DNA from: Chionoecetes opilio
Taxonomy: Eukaryota > Arthropoda > Malacostraca > Decapoda > Majidae
DNA: 64,000 bases
Assembly: GCA_016584305.1 (NCBI GenBank)
Contig: JACEEZ010002765.1
Span: 42,501 to 106,500 of the forward strand
Reading direction: 5' to 3'
This document shows positions 10,031-22,321 of the stretch, piece after piece (within the stretch, counting starts at the first letter, position 1; the number at the start of each line of letters is the position of its first letter). A program made the position numbers and the translations under genes. A model generated the notes under the pieces. It ran no database searches. It was not told the origin of the DNA and saw only the letters and a program-made list of their open reading frames with translations.

Positions 10031-11900
10031 AAAACACCACTTGGGAAAAAAGAACATTTTTTTAAAGGGTTAAAGGCAGGTTTTGGAAAACAAGACGTAA
10101 AAACGTGATGGCGAGGACAGTGAAAAAATTTAACTCGAGTTCTAAAAAAATTATGAGATTAAAGTCAGAACAAGCGAACAGGGCCCCAAAGGGGGGTTCT
10201 ATCGGGTTTTAAAAAAAAAGACAAGGGAATTATTGGGGCCCTTAAGGTCAGGAAAAGGTGAGGTCAAAATACGGATGGGGATATGTGTGGGATCTAAATG
10301 ATTATTTTTTAAAGTTTTTTTAAACGGAGGAGGATCCAGACATTGATGTGAAAGAGTTAAAAGGAACGAGGGGGGGAAAAAACTAAAAGATATTTGATAA
10401 CTAGGGAAATGGGGAAGAGGGTATAGAAAAATAAAAACTTTTAAATCGCCAGGACCAGATGAAGTGTATCCCAGGGTTTTAAAAGGAATGCAAGGAGGGT
10501 TTTTAGTGAGCCCGTTAGTGACATTTTTAGGAAAATCGTTGAGATAGGCTGTGCCTTATTGGGGAGGAAAGGAATGTTTTTCCCCTTTTTAAAAGGGAAC
10601 GAGGAAAAAGTCAATTATCGCCCTTAATCTAAATCAGTGGGGGGAAAATTATTGGAATCTTTATTGAAAAAAACTTTAAGAGCACTTAGATAAACATAGT
10701 TTGATAAAGTTTTCACAACATGGTTCCCCAAAGGGTGGCATGTCTCCCCAAATTTATTGATTTTTTATGGGAAAGTTTTGAGAGGGCGTAATGATAAGGA
10801 TTTATAAATTATTTGGCTTTAGAAAGGGCATTTGACAAAGTCCCACACGGGCGACTTTTAATAATTAGGGTCATGGGAAATGGGAAAGGTTCTTCAGGAT
10901 CAGAGCTTGGGGTAAGAAGGGGAACAAAAGGGGTTCAATTAAAGGTTTTTAAATCTGAATGGGACTGGGGACAATGGGGGGTTTTCCCAAGGTCTGTTTT
11001 TGGCCATTATATTTTTGATTACATCAACGACTTGGATAGTGGATTGCTGATATCCAAGTTTTTGATGTACTAAGTTTGGGAGATTATTGGGTCACAGTCT
11101 GAGTAAACATATTGCAGGGGGACTTAGATAAACTAAAGAGTGGGGGAGCGATGGCAGTGGAAATTTAAAATTGATAAAAGTAGCGTTAGAAATTTTGGAG
11201 AAAAAAACCCCGGTAAAAGATACACCATAAGCAAGTATCGCTGAAAAAAATCAGAAGGGGAAAAGACTTGGAGTGAGGGGGGCCCCGACCTCCGAACCCA
11301 GGAAAAAGTATTGGGCAGAAATAGAGCTAATAGGTATTAGGATTTATACCAAAAGTTAAAGTAAAAGTGCGGGAAATTTTTCTAAGCTTTTTTGGTCTAG
11401 TCAGGCCCCCACCTAATATCGTTTGTTTTTGGGCCCATATTTCAGGATGGATTATGTTGTTAGAAAAAGGAGAGAAGGATACCAAAATGATACAAGGGGG
11501 GCGTAACTTTAGTTATAGAGGAGATTGAAGTTTTACAATTACACCCCTCGAGAGACGCGAGTGGGGCGATCTATGAAGTTTTTAAATGAAAAGGGATTTA
11601 AAAAAGGGGAGGTAGGGAAAAAAATTTTACGGCTTTTAACCAGGTAAACAAAAAGTAAAGGATTCAGCTGAAAGCGTAGATTAGAAAAAGGAAATAGGAA
11701 AAAATGGTTCCAAAAGGGTGGGGGAATGGTGGGAAGGTCTCAGTAGACAGGGAGTTAGTGCGGAGTCATAGGGGGTTTAAAAGGGGGGCGGATAATTTTG
11801 GATGGGGAGAAAGGTGGATTAGGGAGGTTAGGTGACAGGAATACCATGTAGGGCCCCGCGGCCCTTGTAGCTTCCTTATTTCTTATGTTTTCTATGTTTT
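10030..11900 (+). pseudogene. CR1-like LINE remnant (reverse transcriptase to 3' tail)
   Basis: Fragments appear in order in shifting frames: CCAGGACCAGATGAAG near 10,450 (a GPDE-type motif), ALERAFDKVPHGRLL near 10,820-10,860 (RT, equivalent to the usual DFQKAFDKVPH), IFDYINDLDSGLL near 11,010-11,050, QGDLDKLK near 11,115, a PYFRMDYV segment near 11,440, and the 3' tail CGGCCCTTGTAGCTTCCTTA at 11,868-11,887. Frames break every few tens of codons and G, A and T homopolymers abound. That fits either old decay or poor consensus. Confidence 0.7.
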
Positions 11901-12823
11901 CTTTGGGTTTTTAAATTTTTCCCCCGGATCGCGATTAGCAATAAATCAAAATGTAGAACGAACACAACCGTTTTTTAAACCAAAACAAAGAGCGGTCGGG
12001 GGGATAAACCCCTTCTGCAATATTATGTCAAGCACTGGGCCCTTTAAAAATTCAAATCACCCTGCAGGCTGCCCAAGTTGCCCTGTAGTCATTTTCTCCC
12101 GGGGCCCCCTTTTCGACTGAAAAAGGGGGGGTTTCCAGTTTTGAAAATGACGCCACGGCACCGAAAGTTTTAAAACGAGTGGGGCTAACTGTAGGTTTTT
12201 CTAGAGGGTGATACAGTCATTATAGGGTGTAGGAGACGGAATGGGATAGATAGGACTGTATGGGAGTAATGAAGAGAGAAGGAAAAAAATTTAAAAAAAC
12301 TAAGGTTTTTAAAGCAGGCTTGGGAAAAAAAATTTCGGGGAAAGTAGAAGACTTTTACAAAAGGGTAAAAGGAAACAAAACAAAAGACCCAAGTCCTTAC
12401 AAAGGGTGTTTGCTTAAATACACTCATTTTTACCACTGTTGTGTTTCCGTACAGACGTGCCCCCCACCTCGCTCCCAGCCTGCACCCCCCCGGACCCACC
12501 CAAAAAAGCTATGTCCCATAGTTTAAAAATTTTGCCTTTTAAATTATAGCCCTTTCTCTCTGACTCGTAAATTTGAGGTAAATATTAAAAATAAATTCAT
12601 ACCAAACACCAGTGTTAAACTTGATAGGATAAAGTGTTTTTTAGCAAGTTCCTTTAACCCTAATACAGCGTGCTCCCACAAAAACCCTATAATCCCTTTA
12701 AGGGAATTTTTTCCCGCACCATGCCTGCCCTTGCCTTATGACCACGTGCAGAGGTAGGTTTTCCAAACAATATTTGATCTAGGGAACATGGCTAAATGCC
12801 GCTTTTTGTTTGAACGCAAAAAT
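11900..12823. other. Flank of duplicated unit, copy A
   Basis: No gene seen. It aligns piecewise to 16,200-17,104 (shared AATATTATGTCAAGCACTGG at 12,021 and 16,291; shared ACATGGCTAAATGCCGCTTT at 12,786 and 17,065). It runs straight into the N gap. Confidence 0.6.
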
Positions 12824-13013
12824 NNNNNNNNNNNNNNNNNNNNNNNNNNNNNNNNNNNNNNNNNNNNNNNNNNNNNNNNNNNNNNNNNNNNNNNNNNNNN
12901 NNNNNNNNNNNNNNNNNNNNNNNNNNNNNNNNNNNNNNNNNNNNNNNNNNNNNNNNNNNNNNNNNNNNNNNNNNNNNNNNNNNNNNNNNNNNNNNNNNNN
13001 NNNNNNNNNNNNN
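12824..13013. other. Assembly gap (190 N)
   Basis: A run of 190 undetermined bases between two copies of the same unit. Any ORF spanning it is artificial. Confidence 1.
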
Positions 13014-13051
13014 AATTACCCTGAATTGGCACTGTTTTTGGGGCCCCAAAT

Positions 13052-13388
13052 CAATGTGTTACAGTATGGGATGCCGCGCCGTACCTTTAACAGGTATGGG
13101 GGGTGTCCGCGCCGTACTTTTAACCACACCGTATGGGGGTGCCCTTGCCGTACTTTAACCACACCGTATGGGGGTGCCCTTGCCGTACTTTTAACCACAC
13201 CGTATGGGGGGTGCCCTTGCCGTACTTTTAACCACACGTATGGGGGGTGCCCTTGCCGTACTTTTAACCACACCGTATGGGGGGTGCCCTTGCCGTACTT
13301 TTAACCACACCGTATGGGGGGTGCCCTTGCCGTACTTTAACCACACCGTATGGGGGGTGCCCTTGCCGTACCTTTAACCACACCGTAT
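13052..13388. repeat. 37-bp minisatellite, unit copy B
   Basis: Same 37-bp unit as 7,575-7,956, with about nine copies and several 1-base losses in G, T or CC runs. Confidence 0.95.
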
Positions 13389-13779
13389 CTCTTTATGTAA
13401 GGGATTAGAGGCAAAAACTCCTGTACCATATCCTGTATTTAGCTTTACTGGTACAGAATACATACAATTCATCCAGGAAGCGGGTACATAGTGTCGTAGG
13501 AGGGAAATAATGAGCGGCGGAGCGGCGAGTCTTACGGCTTCTTAAGGACTCGAATGGTGTATCACAGGTAGAGCCACACCCTATCCCTTATTAACGCTAT
13601 TACTCCCCTTATCCCAGGTCCCTGCCGCCCTACAAGTGTCCAGAGAGCAGTATACATCGCCCGCAGGCATGGGGCGTTCAAATATTGTCGAGAAAGGGTC
13701 GAAAAAGCAATAATTCCTCACCTGTTTTGAATCTCAGGTGAGTGGCGTGGCTTGTGTACATGTTGCGGCGTTGCCAGAT

Positions 13780-13838
13780 CTCTCTCTCCCTCTCTTTCTT
13801 CCTTTCTTTCTCTCTCTTTCTTTCTTTTTCTCTTTCTT

Positions 13839-13885
<47 letters not shown>

Positions 13886-13912
13886 TCTCTCTCTCTCTCT
13901 CTCTCTTCTTTT
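13780..13912. repeat. CT/CTTT microsatellite, unit copy B
   Basis: Counterpart of 8,345-8,470 with a different repeat number. The length difference accounts for most of the change in offset between the two unit copies. Confidence 0.9.
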
Positions 13913-14187
13913 TTTTTTACTTTATTTTAGTTACTAGGAGCTTCCAGTGGCCTTTTTTACGGCACTCCTTGGTATTTCTCTTCTTCTGGGTCTGTAGTTA
14001 TTTGTCTTCTCTTATTCTGTCTTTTAATGTCATTCTCTTTCTTTCCTCTTATTTGTGTAGCCTCATATTATAGTCAGCGCCAAACGACTTTAGAACTGCA
14101 TGTAAACACGAGTTGCGTACATAATAAGGGAGCTTCACACGTATATAATGACCTGTAAATAAAACTCAGTACTCACCAGTGACTCAT

Positions 14188-14950
14188 TTATTTGTTAATT
14201 GGATATCCATTCATCTTTTGCACCATCTTCAGCCTGCCAGGGACCGAGTCAGCTAGGTTTTGAGCAGTAGAAGGGGGAATTTCTAACCACACCTTACGAA
14301 GAGCCGCCTCAAGTTTTGGGATGGTAGACGTGTCTTTGCCGCGAAGTTTTGCCTTAGCTATTGCCCAAAGGTTCTCAATTGGAGATATATCTGGACTTTG
14401 CGCTGGCCAGTCTGGAATAAAGTCCACTTCACACGAACGGAACCAGTCTTTGATGATTTTTGCGGTGTGACATGGTGCACCATCTTGTTGAAGGACCTCG
14501 GCACCAGTAACTGCAAAACAATCCGCCAGATGATCGTTGAGGATGTTCAGGTAGACCTTACTGTCCACTATCTGACCTTTAGAAGGATGACAAGGTCAGC
14601 CAAGCCACCATAGGCAAATGCACCCCACACCATGAGGCAGGGAGGGTGCTTCACACGCGTCACTGTGTACTGCGGGTCACAAGCCGACGTGTGAGGTGGA
14701 CGCCACACTTTCGTTCCTCTGGTATCACTGATGGAGAATGTGGCTTCGTCAGTCCAGAGCACTTTCCTCCACTCCACTAAGTCCCAATCTTTATGATTCT
14801 TGGCAAAACCACGCCTCCTTTTCCGATGTTTTTCAGTGACATGAGATTTGGTGCGTGCCTTCACTTTACGGTAGTTCAGCCTGTCCCGTATTACTCTCTG
14901 TATGGTACGAACTGATACGTTTTCCAGCAGTTGTGGGTTTCTTCTTTAGT
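14188..14950 (-). pseudogene. Tc1-like DDE transposase, frameshifted copy B
   Basis: Nearly identical to 8,740-9,512. A single G is missing near 14,581 (CTTTAGAAGG against CTTTAGGAAGG), which splits the frame between the first catalytic Asp (LWTDEATF, in the upstream half) and the second Asp plus Glu (downstream half). The upstream end also loses one A near 14,943. These homopolymer-type changes are as likely to be sequencing error as real mutation. Confidence 0.8.
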
Positions 14951-15089
14951 TTTGTTTGCAGTAGCTGAGGATTTATATACAACTGTCTTTTGATATATGT
15001 AAAGTATTGTTAGAAACTTTTTTGGCGTCCCCCCCATGTTTGTGGTGAGGGATATCCTGGACCCTCCTGGCCATTTCTTTACCCAACCC

Positions 15090-16200
15090 CCTCCGGGTAT
15101 TTCCGGGTTTTTATTTAGTGTTCCTTTTTTGGTCTTTAAATGGCTTCCTTTTTTAAAAGGTGTGCCCATATTTAAAAAGGGGGGCAAGGACTTTAATTTT
15201 TCATGTCAACACAGTTGGGAAATTTTTAATTTAAAGCAAAAACTTAAAGCCTTAAAAAAAATAAATTCACCAAAAGGGACCAGGGTATTTTTAAATTTTA
15301 TTTTTTTGGAAAATTAAGCGCCAAAGGGAAGTTAAAAAATTTTGGACTTTAGAAGGGGATTTCGAACCACAACCTTAAAAAGGGGCTCGGTTGAGGGGAA
15401 GGTTCTTCGGAAAGGGTTGGGTTTAAAAATACCCAAAAAAGGGGTTCCAATTTGGAAATTAAGGGGGACGGGTGGGGGTTTTCCCCCACGGGCCCTTTTT
15501 TGGGAAATTTTTAAATCCATTTAAGGGGGGAACGGAACCAAATTTTGTGATTTGGGTGGAAATTTGGTCACACTTTTAAAAATCGGGAACAGAAAAATTT
15601 AAAACAATGGCAGATGAATTTTTATAAAGGGGTTTTAAGGGTAAAAAAACCCTTAATGTCCCCCAAAACTGACCAAAAAGCAAAGGGAAAAAAGGAAAGG
15701 GGTAGCCAATCCCCCTGGGAAAATTTTTGACCCAAAATAGGAAAAGAGGGGGTTTCAACCAAAGTGAAAAATGGGGCGGAAAGTTTTTTTTAAAACTTTT
15801 TCTGGTCATAGGAAATGCTTTGCATTTCAGTTTCTCCATATTAAGGGATTTTATGTTTTGAAAAAAAAAGGGTCCTTCCGGGAGGTTTTAGTTTGAAGGA
15901 GATTGGTTTTCTTCATTTTCCCGGGACCGGTAACTCGATGGTTTTTAATGAAAAAGGGTTTTAAAGAGGTGGGTTCTTCCTTTAAAAAGGTTGAAAAAAA
16001 AAAGTAAGGTTTTAATAAACTGTTTTAAAAGAAAAGAAAAAACTGGTTCCCCCAATGGGTGGGGGGGGGGGAAATTCCTCATCATATGTGCATTTTTTTA
16101 AAAACAAATTCAGGGTTTTGGGAAGTTTATACGGAAAAATTCCTGGGGTTTGTTTCCTTTTTTTCTATGCTTCTATTTTTCTTAGGCTTGAAAATTTTCC
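15090..16200 (+). pseudogene. CR1-like LINE remnant, unit copy B
   Basis: RT fragments can be followed in broken frames: PIFKKGGKDF near 15,160-15,190, LDFRRGFRT near 15,340, and GFPPRALFWEIFKSI near 15,475-15,520, which matches the RT block usually read as GVPQGS followed by a hydrophobic stretch. Heavy G, T and A homopolymers obscure the rest. Confidence 0.6.
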
Positions 16201-17104
16201 CAGGCATGGCTTTAGCCCCAGTAGAAACAAAGGTAAAACAACACAACCGTTTTTAAGCCAAAACTGAGGGGTCGGGGAGAAACCTCCTTTGACAATATTA
16301 TGTCAAGCACTGGACCCTTTAAAAATTCAAACATCCGGCAGGCGCCCTAAGTTGCCTGTATCATTTTCTCCCGGGCCCCTTAAACTAAAAAAGGGAGGTT
16401 CCCAGTTTTGAAATATGACGCTCACGTCCCCGAAAGTTCTAAAGTCGAGGGGGCGCTAACTGTACGGTGTTTCTGAGGAGGCTGATACATCCAATAGTGG
16501 GAGGGTAGGAGACGGTGAATGGGATAAAAGGGACTGTAGGGAGAATGAAGAGAGAAGGAAAATAGTAGAAATAACAAAGGGTGTTTTAAAAGCAGGCTGG
16601 AAAAAAAAGATGGCGGGGGGATGTAAAGACGTATACAAAGGAAAAAAGGAAAAACCAAACAGAAAAACGACCGATAGACCCTACAAGGCTGTTTTTTTAA
16701 CACACTACAGTTTCACCACTGTGTGGGTCCTGACAAGGGCCCCTCACCCCTCCCAGCCGGCACCTCACCCGGCACCTCACCAAAAACGCTGAGGCCCCAT
16801 ATTTTAAAATTCTAGCCTTTAATTTATCCCTTTACTCTCGACTCGTAATTAAGAGTAACTATTCAAAGTAATTCAACAAAAACACCAGTTTTAAATTAAA
16901 GGGGATAAGATTTGTTTATAGCAAATTTCTTAAACCCAAACAGCGTGCTCCCACAAAAAAACTATAACCCCTTAAGGAATTCCTCTCCGCTCCCATGCCG
17001 TCCCCCTTTGACCTTAGTACCACGTGCAGGGGTAGGTTTGCCAAGCAATATTTTGATCTAGGTAACATGGCTAAATGCCGCTTTGTTTTATGAACGCAAA
17101 ACTT
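16200..17104. other. Flank of duplicated unit, copy B
   Basis: Counterpart of 11,900-12,823, without a gene. After 17,100 the similarity to copy A stops because copy A enters the N gap. Confidence 0.6.
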
Positions 17105-17284
17105 CGAAAATTTCATGATATGTATAAAAATATTCATCAAGAGCCCAGTCTCAGGATAACGCGACCCATCGAAACCCTCCTCACTCCCTTCCACGCCTGT
17201 TGACCTGACACATTCCTTTTCCCCGCCTTTTGACCTGACCACACCCCTTTTCCTCCCCCTGTTACCTGACCCCCCCTTAAAAAC

Positions 17285-17560
17285 ACCTTACTTTGATTAT
17301 TTCCCCCCTCCCACCTGAAATTTCCTCCTCTCTCCCTCCACCCCATCCCCCCACCCCGCCCCCCCACTCCCCACCCACCCCCCCCCTCCCCCCCTCTCCT
17401 CCTCCTCCCCCTTCCTCCCCCCCTCCTCCTCCCCTCCTCCCCTCCTCCCTTTCCCCATTTTCCCCTTCTCCTCCTCTTCCCCCTCCCCCCCTCTTCTCCC
17501 CCCCTACCTCCCCCTCCCCCACCTCCTCCCCCCCCTCCACCCCTCCTCCTTTCCCCATTC
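17285..17560. repeat. C-rich polypyrimidine tract
   Basis: About 275 bp of CCCCTCCTCC-type sequence, almost entirely C and T. The minus strand is GGGGAGG-rich, with many G-runs of three or more, so it has G-quadruplex potential. Long ORFs here are composition artefacts. Confidence 0.9.
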
Positions 17561-17569
17561 AACTTGTAA

Positions 17570-20500
17570 GACAGGGCGCAAACAGCCTTGAAAAAGAAGC
17601 AACCTCCATCACTCCCTATAACAGTTTCAAAATCTTTGCCAAAACGTCAGTAGAAAAGGACGCAAAGATCGGGGACTCAATCACGGATCGTGGGAATTTC
17701 TGTGGGTACCCCAAAAACCAGAAAGAGGCACGCATTCCAGGAGGTCCCTGGAAAACAAACAGAAGCCGGATTTTTTAAAAATGACCCCGACGCAAACCCC
17801 TGATCATTATTCACGCGGAAACAAATGCGTAAAAAAAAACCAGATCAGGGCCCTCCCCTTACTAAATATCGCAAGATGACGAACAAATATAAATAAAATT
17901 AAAAAATCACGTATTCTGTATTTTTCCGAGGATCAATGGGGAAACAGTTTTCTACAACAAGGCCTTCAGCAAAAACAATGTCCGCAAATTCTGAAAAAGA
18001 AAAGGGAGTTGAATATATAAACTTAGGGGACTTTTTTATAACCCCCCGTTCCTTCCAAAACGATGGTCTCCTTTTAAATTCGTGGTTCTGCACGAGGGTA
18101 GGTCAAAAGAGCGGTAACTAACTAAAAATCAAAAACTCCCAGCGTGGGGGTTCCCGACAAAAACCCTAAGCTCTAGTTCCCGCAATAATTTTCTCGTTCC
18201 CAAAGCACCAAAATTTAGTCCCGCAAACCCCCAAAACCCCCATCCCGATTTTAAAGTTTTTATTTTTAATGCCGTAGTATACGTAACAAATTTCATGATT
18301 TGAAAAAATTTTTATTCAAAACAATACGACATAATCGGAAATTTCAGAGTCTGGATAGAACGACAAATAGAGTTTTTTTGGCGAATTTGCGATCAGGGGT
18401 TAACTTTTTAAGTTCAGAAAGAATAAAGAGCGGGAGGAGGGTATTTTATATATAAAGTCCTCCTTCATCCCCCTGTGATCTAACACAAAAACTGAAAAAC
18501 AGTAATGAATTTCGTAACTAAATCGTCATTCTCAAAAAGTAGAATTGGGCCCTTTGTTTACGACCTCCCCAAACAAATACAAAGACGAAGAACTCTATGA
18601 AAAAAATTTTGGAAAATTTTCTCAGAACGAAAGCGTAATTTTTTTCGGTGATTTTAAATTCCCTTTTATAGTTGGGGGGGCTCGCTTAAAATACATTGGG
18701 GGCCCTCCTATTCAAATCCCAAGAAAGTCTTATACCAAACCGTGGACATCCAACGAGGGGCGAAAATTTCTAGATTTTATTTACAACTAGCGAAAATCTT
18801 GTCAAAAACTTTTAAACGCGCCCAAATTTTAGTAGCAGTGACCCCCGGGCGTTTACTTCATAAACATCTAAGACAAGCGAAGTCGAAAGTAAAGAAAAAG
18901 TTTTGTTTACGAAAGCAGATTTCAGAAAACAAAAAAAGAATTTAAAAAACACCGTTTAAAATTTTATCTCAGAAAGAAACGACATAATGTAGCATGGCAT
19001 AATTCCCGGTAAGCTTAACTTAGCAATACAATCCTCAAACCGATGCGAAAGGCGATCTTTTCAAAAAATTAAACCGAAATGGTGGACCGCGAAATCAAGG
19101 ACAGCTTGCAGTAAAAAGCGTGCATATGAAAAACCATAGAAAAAACCCAAAAAGAAGACGACAAACGCGATCACGACAGAATTAACGAAATACAAAAAAA
19201 TATTAAGCAGAGCAAGAAAAATTTTGAAGTACTATTGCCGAAAAGAGCAAATAACCCAAAAAAATTCACAGTATGTTAAAGGAAAAAAAATAATGGGTCA
19301 AACCCTAGGACCGTTGGAAATGGAAAAGGCGAACCACAGAAAAAAGAAAAATCTATGGGGGAACTCTAAATAACTTTTTTGCTCATCTTCACAGGGAAAA
19401 CACGCAAAATCAACCCCCCGAAAAAACCCAAAAAAAGGTACTGCCTCGCTCTTAACCTTTCAGGAATGTACATTTTCTCGTGATAAATAACATAAGAAAA
19501 AAAAAGCTCCTGGTCCGATAAAATTTCGCCACGCATATTAAAAAGAAGCAAAGAACGAAATAGTTTAAAAAAATTTCCATCTATTTAATAAGTCTTTACC
19601 ACCGGAAAGTACCGGGCGAATGGGAAACTAGAAACACACCCAATTTTAAAAAAGGAAGCAAATCGCAGCCCCAAACTATGCCCCTCAGTTTTAAAATCAG
19701 TTGCGGGAAAAATTAATGAATCCATCAAAGAGACAAAACGTTAAGTTCTTAGAAAAAATGACATAATCAAAGACTCGAGCATGGATTTTGAATAAACGCT
19801 CATGCCCCTCAAACTTACCTTTATTTTTTTCAATATGTATTTAAAATGTCGACAACACGAGGGCAGTAGACGTAGTTTACCTCGATTTTCAAAAAACGTT
19901 CGACAAAGTCCTCATAAGCTCTCATTTGCAAAGAAAAAGCCCCTGGTAAACGGCCATCTTTTAAAAGGAAAAAAAACTGGGGTGTCAAAACGAAAAAAGG
20001 GTGGTAATAAATGGAAAATTTTTCTGACGGGCCAGGTAAATAGTGGGTTCCAAAAGGACAGTTCTCGGGTACCTGTTTTAATAACATAAATGACATTGCA
20101 GGGGAAACACATGCGGTATCGAAATTTGTGATACACGAAAATCAAAAAACCTCTACAGAATCTCAGCGCCAACTCATACAAAACGACTTAAACACCATAA
20201 ACAGAAGGGGCAAAAAATGGCAAATGAAAATTTAACCTTTACAAAGCCATGTACTACATATCGGTAATAACAACCCTAAAATTACTATGAAAAGATTTCC
20301 CAAATAAACAAGTGTTATAAAGAAAAAAAATTTTGGCGTTTTAACTCGAAAGATCCAAAACCGAAAACCAAATTATAGAGGTGTAAAAAAACGCAAAAAA
20401 ATTTGGGGCTTTATTTGGACGAAATTTCAGTTTCAAAATCTGAAAAAGTTTTTACTCCCTCTTTTTAAAACCCCTTGTTCGCCCCCCCTCTAAATACTGT

Positions 20501-20980
20501 GGCGTTCTGGTACCTTATTTTAAAAAAGGGCATAGATAAACTGAAAAAAACAGCGCGAGTAACCCAAAAAGATACCTAGATTTCGAAAAAAAATCGTACG
20601 AAAATCGGCTCAAAAAAAATTACTTTTTCCCACTAAAAAAACGAAAAGGTAAGGGTGAAAATCATCGAAGTATTTTTAAAAATTTTAGGATTTACGAACG
20701 TAGTCCCCAAAAAACTTTTCACGCTAGACCGGTCAAGCCCAATGAAAAAAAACGGATTTAAAAAAAAGCAGGAAAAAGGTTTGTAACGAACGAAGCAAAG
20801 TATTCTTCACAAACCGTGTTGTAAACGTTGGAATGGGCTGCCGTCAGAGTAGTAAACCCAAAACAATAAATCATTTAAAAGTCGCCTCGATAAATTTCAT
20901 ACAAACCCCGGTTGTCACTGTTTTATCTCGGAAAAATAAATTTTTCTCGCGGCCTTGAAACTTTCTCTCATTGCGAAAAA
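17570..20980 (+). pseudogene. CR1-like LINE, near full length but heavily broken (esterase, endonuclease, RT)
   Basis: Domains appear in LINE order in fragmented frames. An SGNH/GDSL-type esterase region has KIGDSITDRGNFCGYP near 17,660-17,710, IHAETNA near 17,807 (position of the usual GTND block) and GVEYINLGDFF followed by NDGLLLNS near 18,007-18,080 (usual DGLHLN block). An endonuclease-like GDFKFPF lies near 18,648-18,668. RT has VYLDFQKTFDKVPH near 19,870-19,912 and SGVPKGQ near 20,040. A C-terminal RWNGLPSE-like motif lies near 20,828. Esterase domains are known in CR1-type ORF1 proteins. Stops and frameshifts are so frequent that the copy is dead, unless the consensus is poor, which the homopolymer pattern allows. 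Confidence 0.65.
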
Positions 20981-21034
20981 AGATTGCAGTGCGGGCTACA
21001 CAACCCCCCCCACGTCCAGACAGCCCCATAAACG

Positions 21035-21560
21035 GTCACTACTACAACTTTGACCTGTGAGGGCTGTGGTTCGAAGGGCCCTGTCAGTTAGGCCCCCCAT
21101 CGGATTTTTACCGGGGGGGACGGGCCCGGGGGGTTTAAGTGCCGGCGGCCCTACTTGGGAAAATGCACTACCGCAGTGGATTGAAACGGGCGGGGCCCGA
21201 TTGACTGCTGCCTCCCAAGAAAGCGCCAGGCAAGGGTGCCGCACCACCCCAAATTCCACACTGAGCCTACACCCAACCTACATTAGACCCCAAACACACA
21301 CGAAGCCCCGAGTTTTAAAGGTTTTCCAAATACTACTCTCGACCTGTGACGGGTGGGTTCATTAGGGTCCTGCAGTTTGGACCACCTCGGGATTAAGGGA
21401 AAGGGGTCACTGCTGCAGGAGGCATTTAAAGGGCGGCGTCCTAATGGAAAGTACACAATCCCCAGGGATTTAACGGAGCGGGGCCTGATTTACTCTGCCT
21501 CCCAAGAAAGGCCAGGGAGGGTGCCGCCCCCCTTTGAACCCCACCGTGTTCACACCCTTT
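21035..21560. repeat. Direct duplication of about 300 bp
   Basis: Two diverged copies (about 21,050-21,340 and 21,350-21,560) share GACCTGTGA, CTGCCTCCCAAGAAAG and GGGTGCCGC in the same order. No coding function seen. From 21,560 to 22,186 the sequence is unique and would hold the 5' flank of the downstream gene. Confidence 0.55.
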
Positions 21561-22186
21561 CAAAAACACATAACATGACCTATCTATCAAGCAAAACCTA
21601 CCCCCAAAATAGTAAGTTTGCCATAGATTACAGCTTTCAACTTTCCTCACAAAACCCTGCAGTTTTTTCTATATTGCATGTATCACTTCTTTTCCGGGCC
21701 CGCTTTGGCTGGGGGATGGGTGGGTGAGGAGGGGGCCTTCTACTTCTATCCTTTCTCTTTATTTTTAGTTAGGGGTTTGATAGTTTTGCAAAAAAGTCTT
21801 GTAAGGACCTATCGGGCTGTTGCGTTTTTGTTTTCCCTTTGTATTCCTTTGTATACACTAGCTAGATAATAAGAGAGAAAGGATAGGAAGTAGAAGGCGG
21901 GTATAGTTGATAGGAGGGACTTATGTCTGTGTATATACTGCCCTGTTGTGCCCCTTCTCTCCCCACAGGTACCAGGGAAAGACAGGGCTGCAGAGGGGCA
22001 AAGAAGGAAGATATTAAACCTAAGATATTACCTACAAAGCGATACTAAGCAGAAAAGGTCACAAGAAGAAGAAGAAGAGTCCTCCCATCTCCATCTCGGG
22101 ACTGTTTTTTTAGTGTTGTGTCTCCCGTCAGGTGGGAGGACGCTGCTCTGTCATCAGTTGTCATCAGTTTTCCTGCACTAGTTGAC

Positions 22187-22321
22187 ATGTTTGGAGGCAT
22201 AGAGGACGCCAGCCACCCTGGGAGTATACGAGCCACCTTTCCTGCCGCAGAGAATGGCATGGAGGACAAATATTACAAGAAATACAACGCCATTCTGAGG
22301 AGGTGTAGCGGCCTGCAGAAG
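22187..22321 (+). CDS. TFPT: TFPT-like gene, exon 1
   Basis: 45 codons, MFGGIEDASHPGSIRATFPA onward, ending SGLQK at donor GTAATG, phase 0. The 14-kb intron 1 that follows is almost entirely repeats and mobile elements. Confidence 0.8.

Noticed and set aside
12736..13304. ORFs crossing the N run
   Set aside because: They are open only because undetermined bases cannot contain stops.
17137..17778. Gly/Arg-rich and Pro/Ser-rich ORFs
   Set aside because: Artefacts of the C-rich tract at 17,285-17,560.
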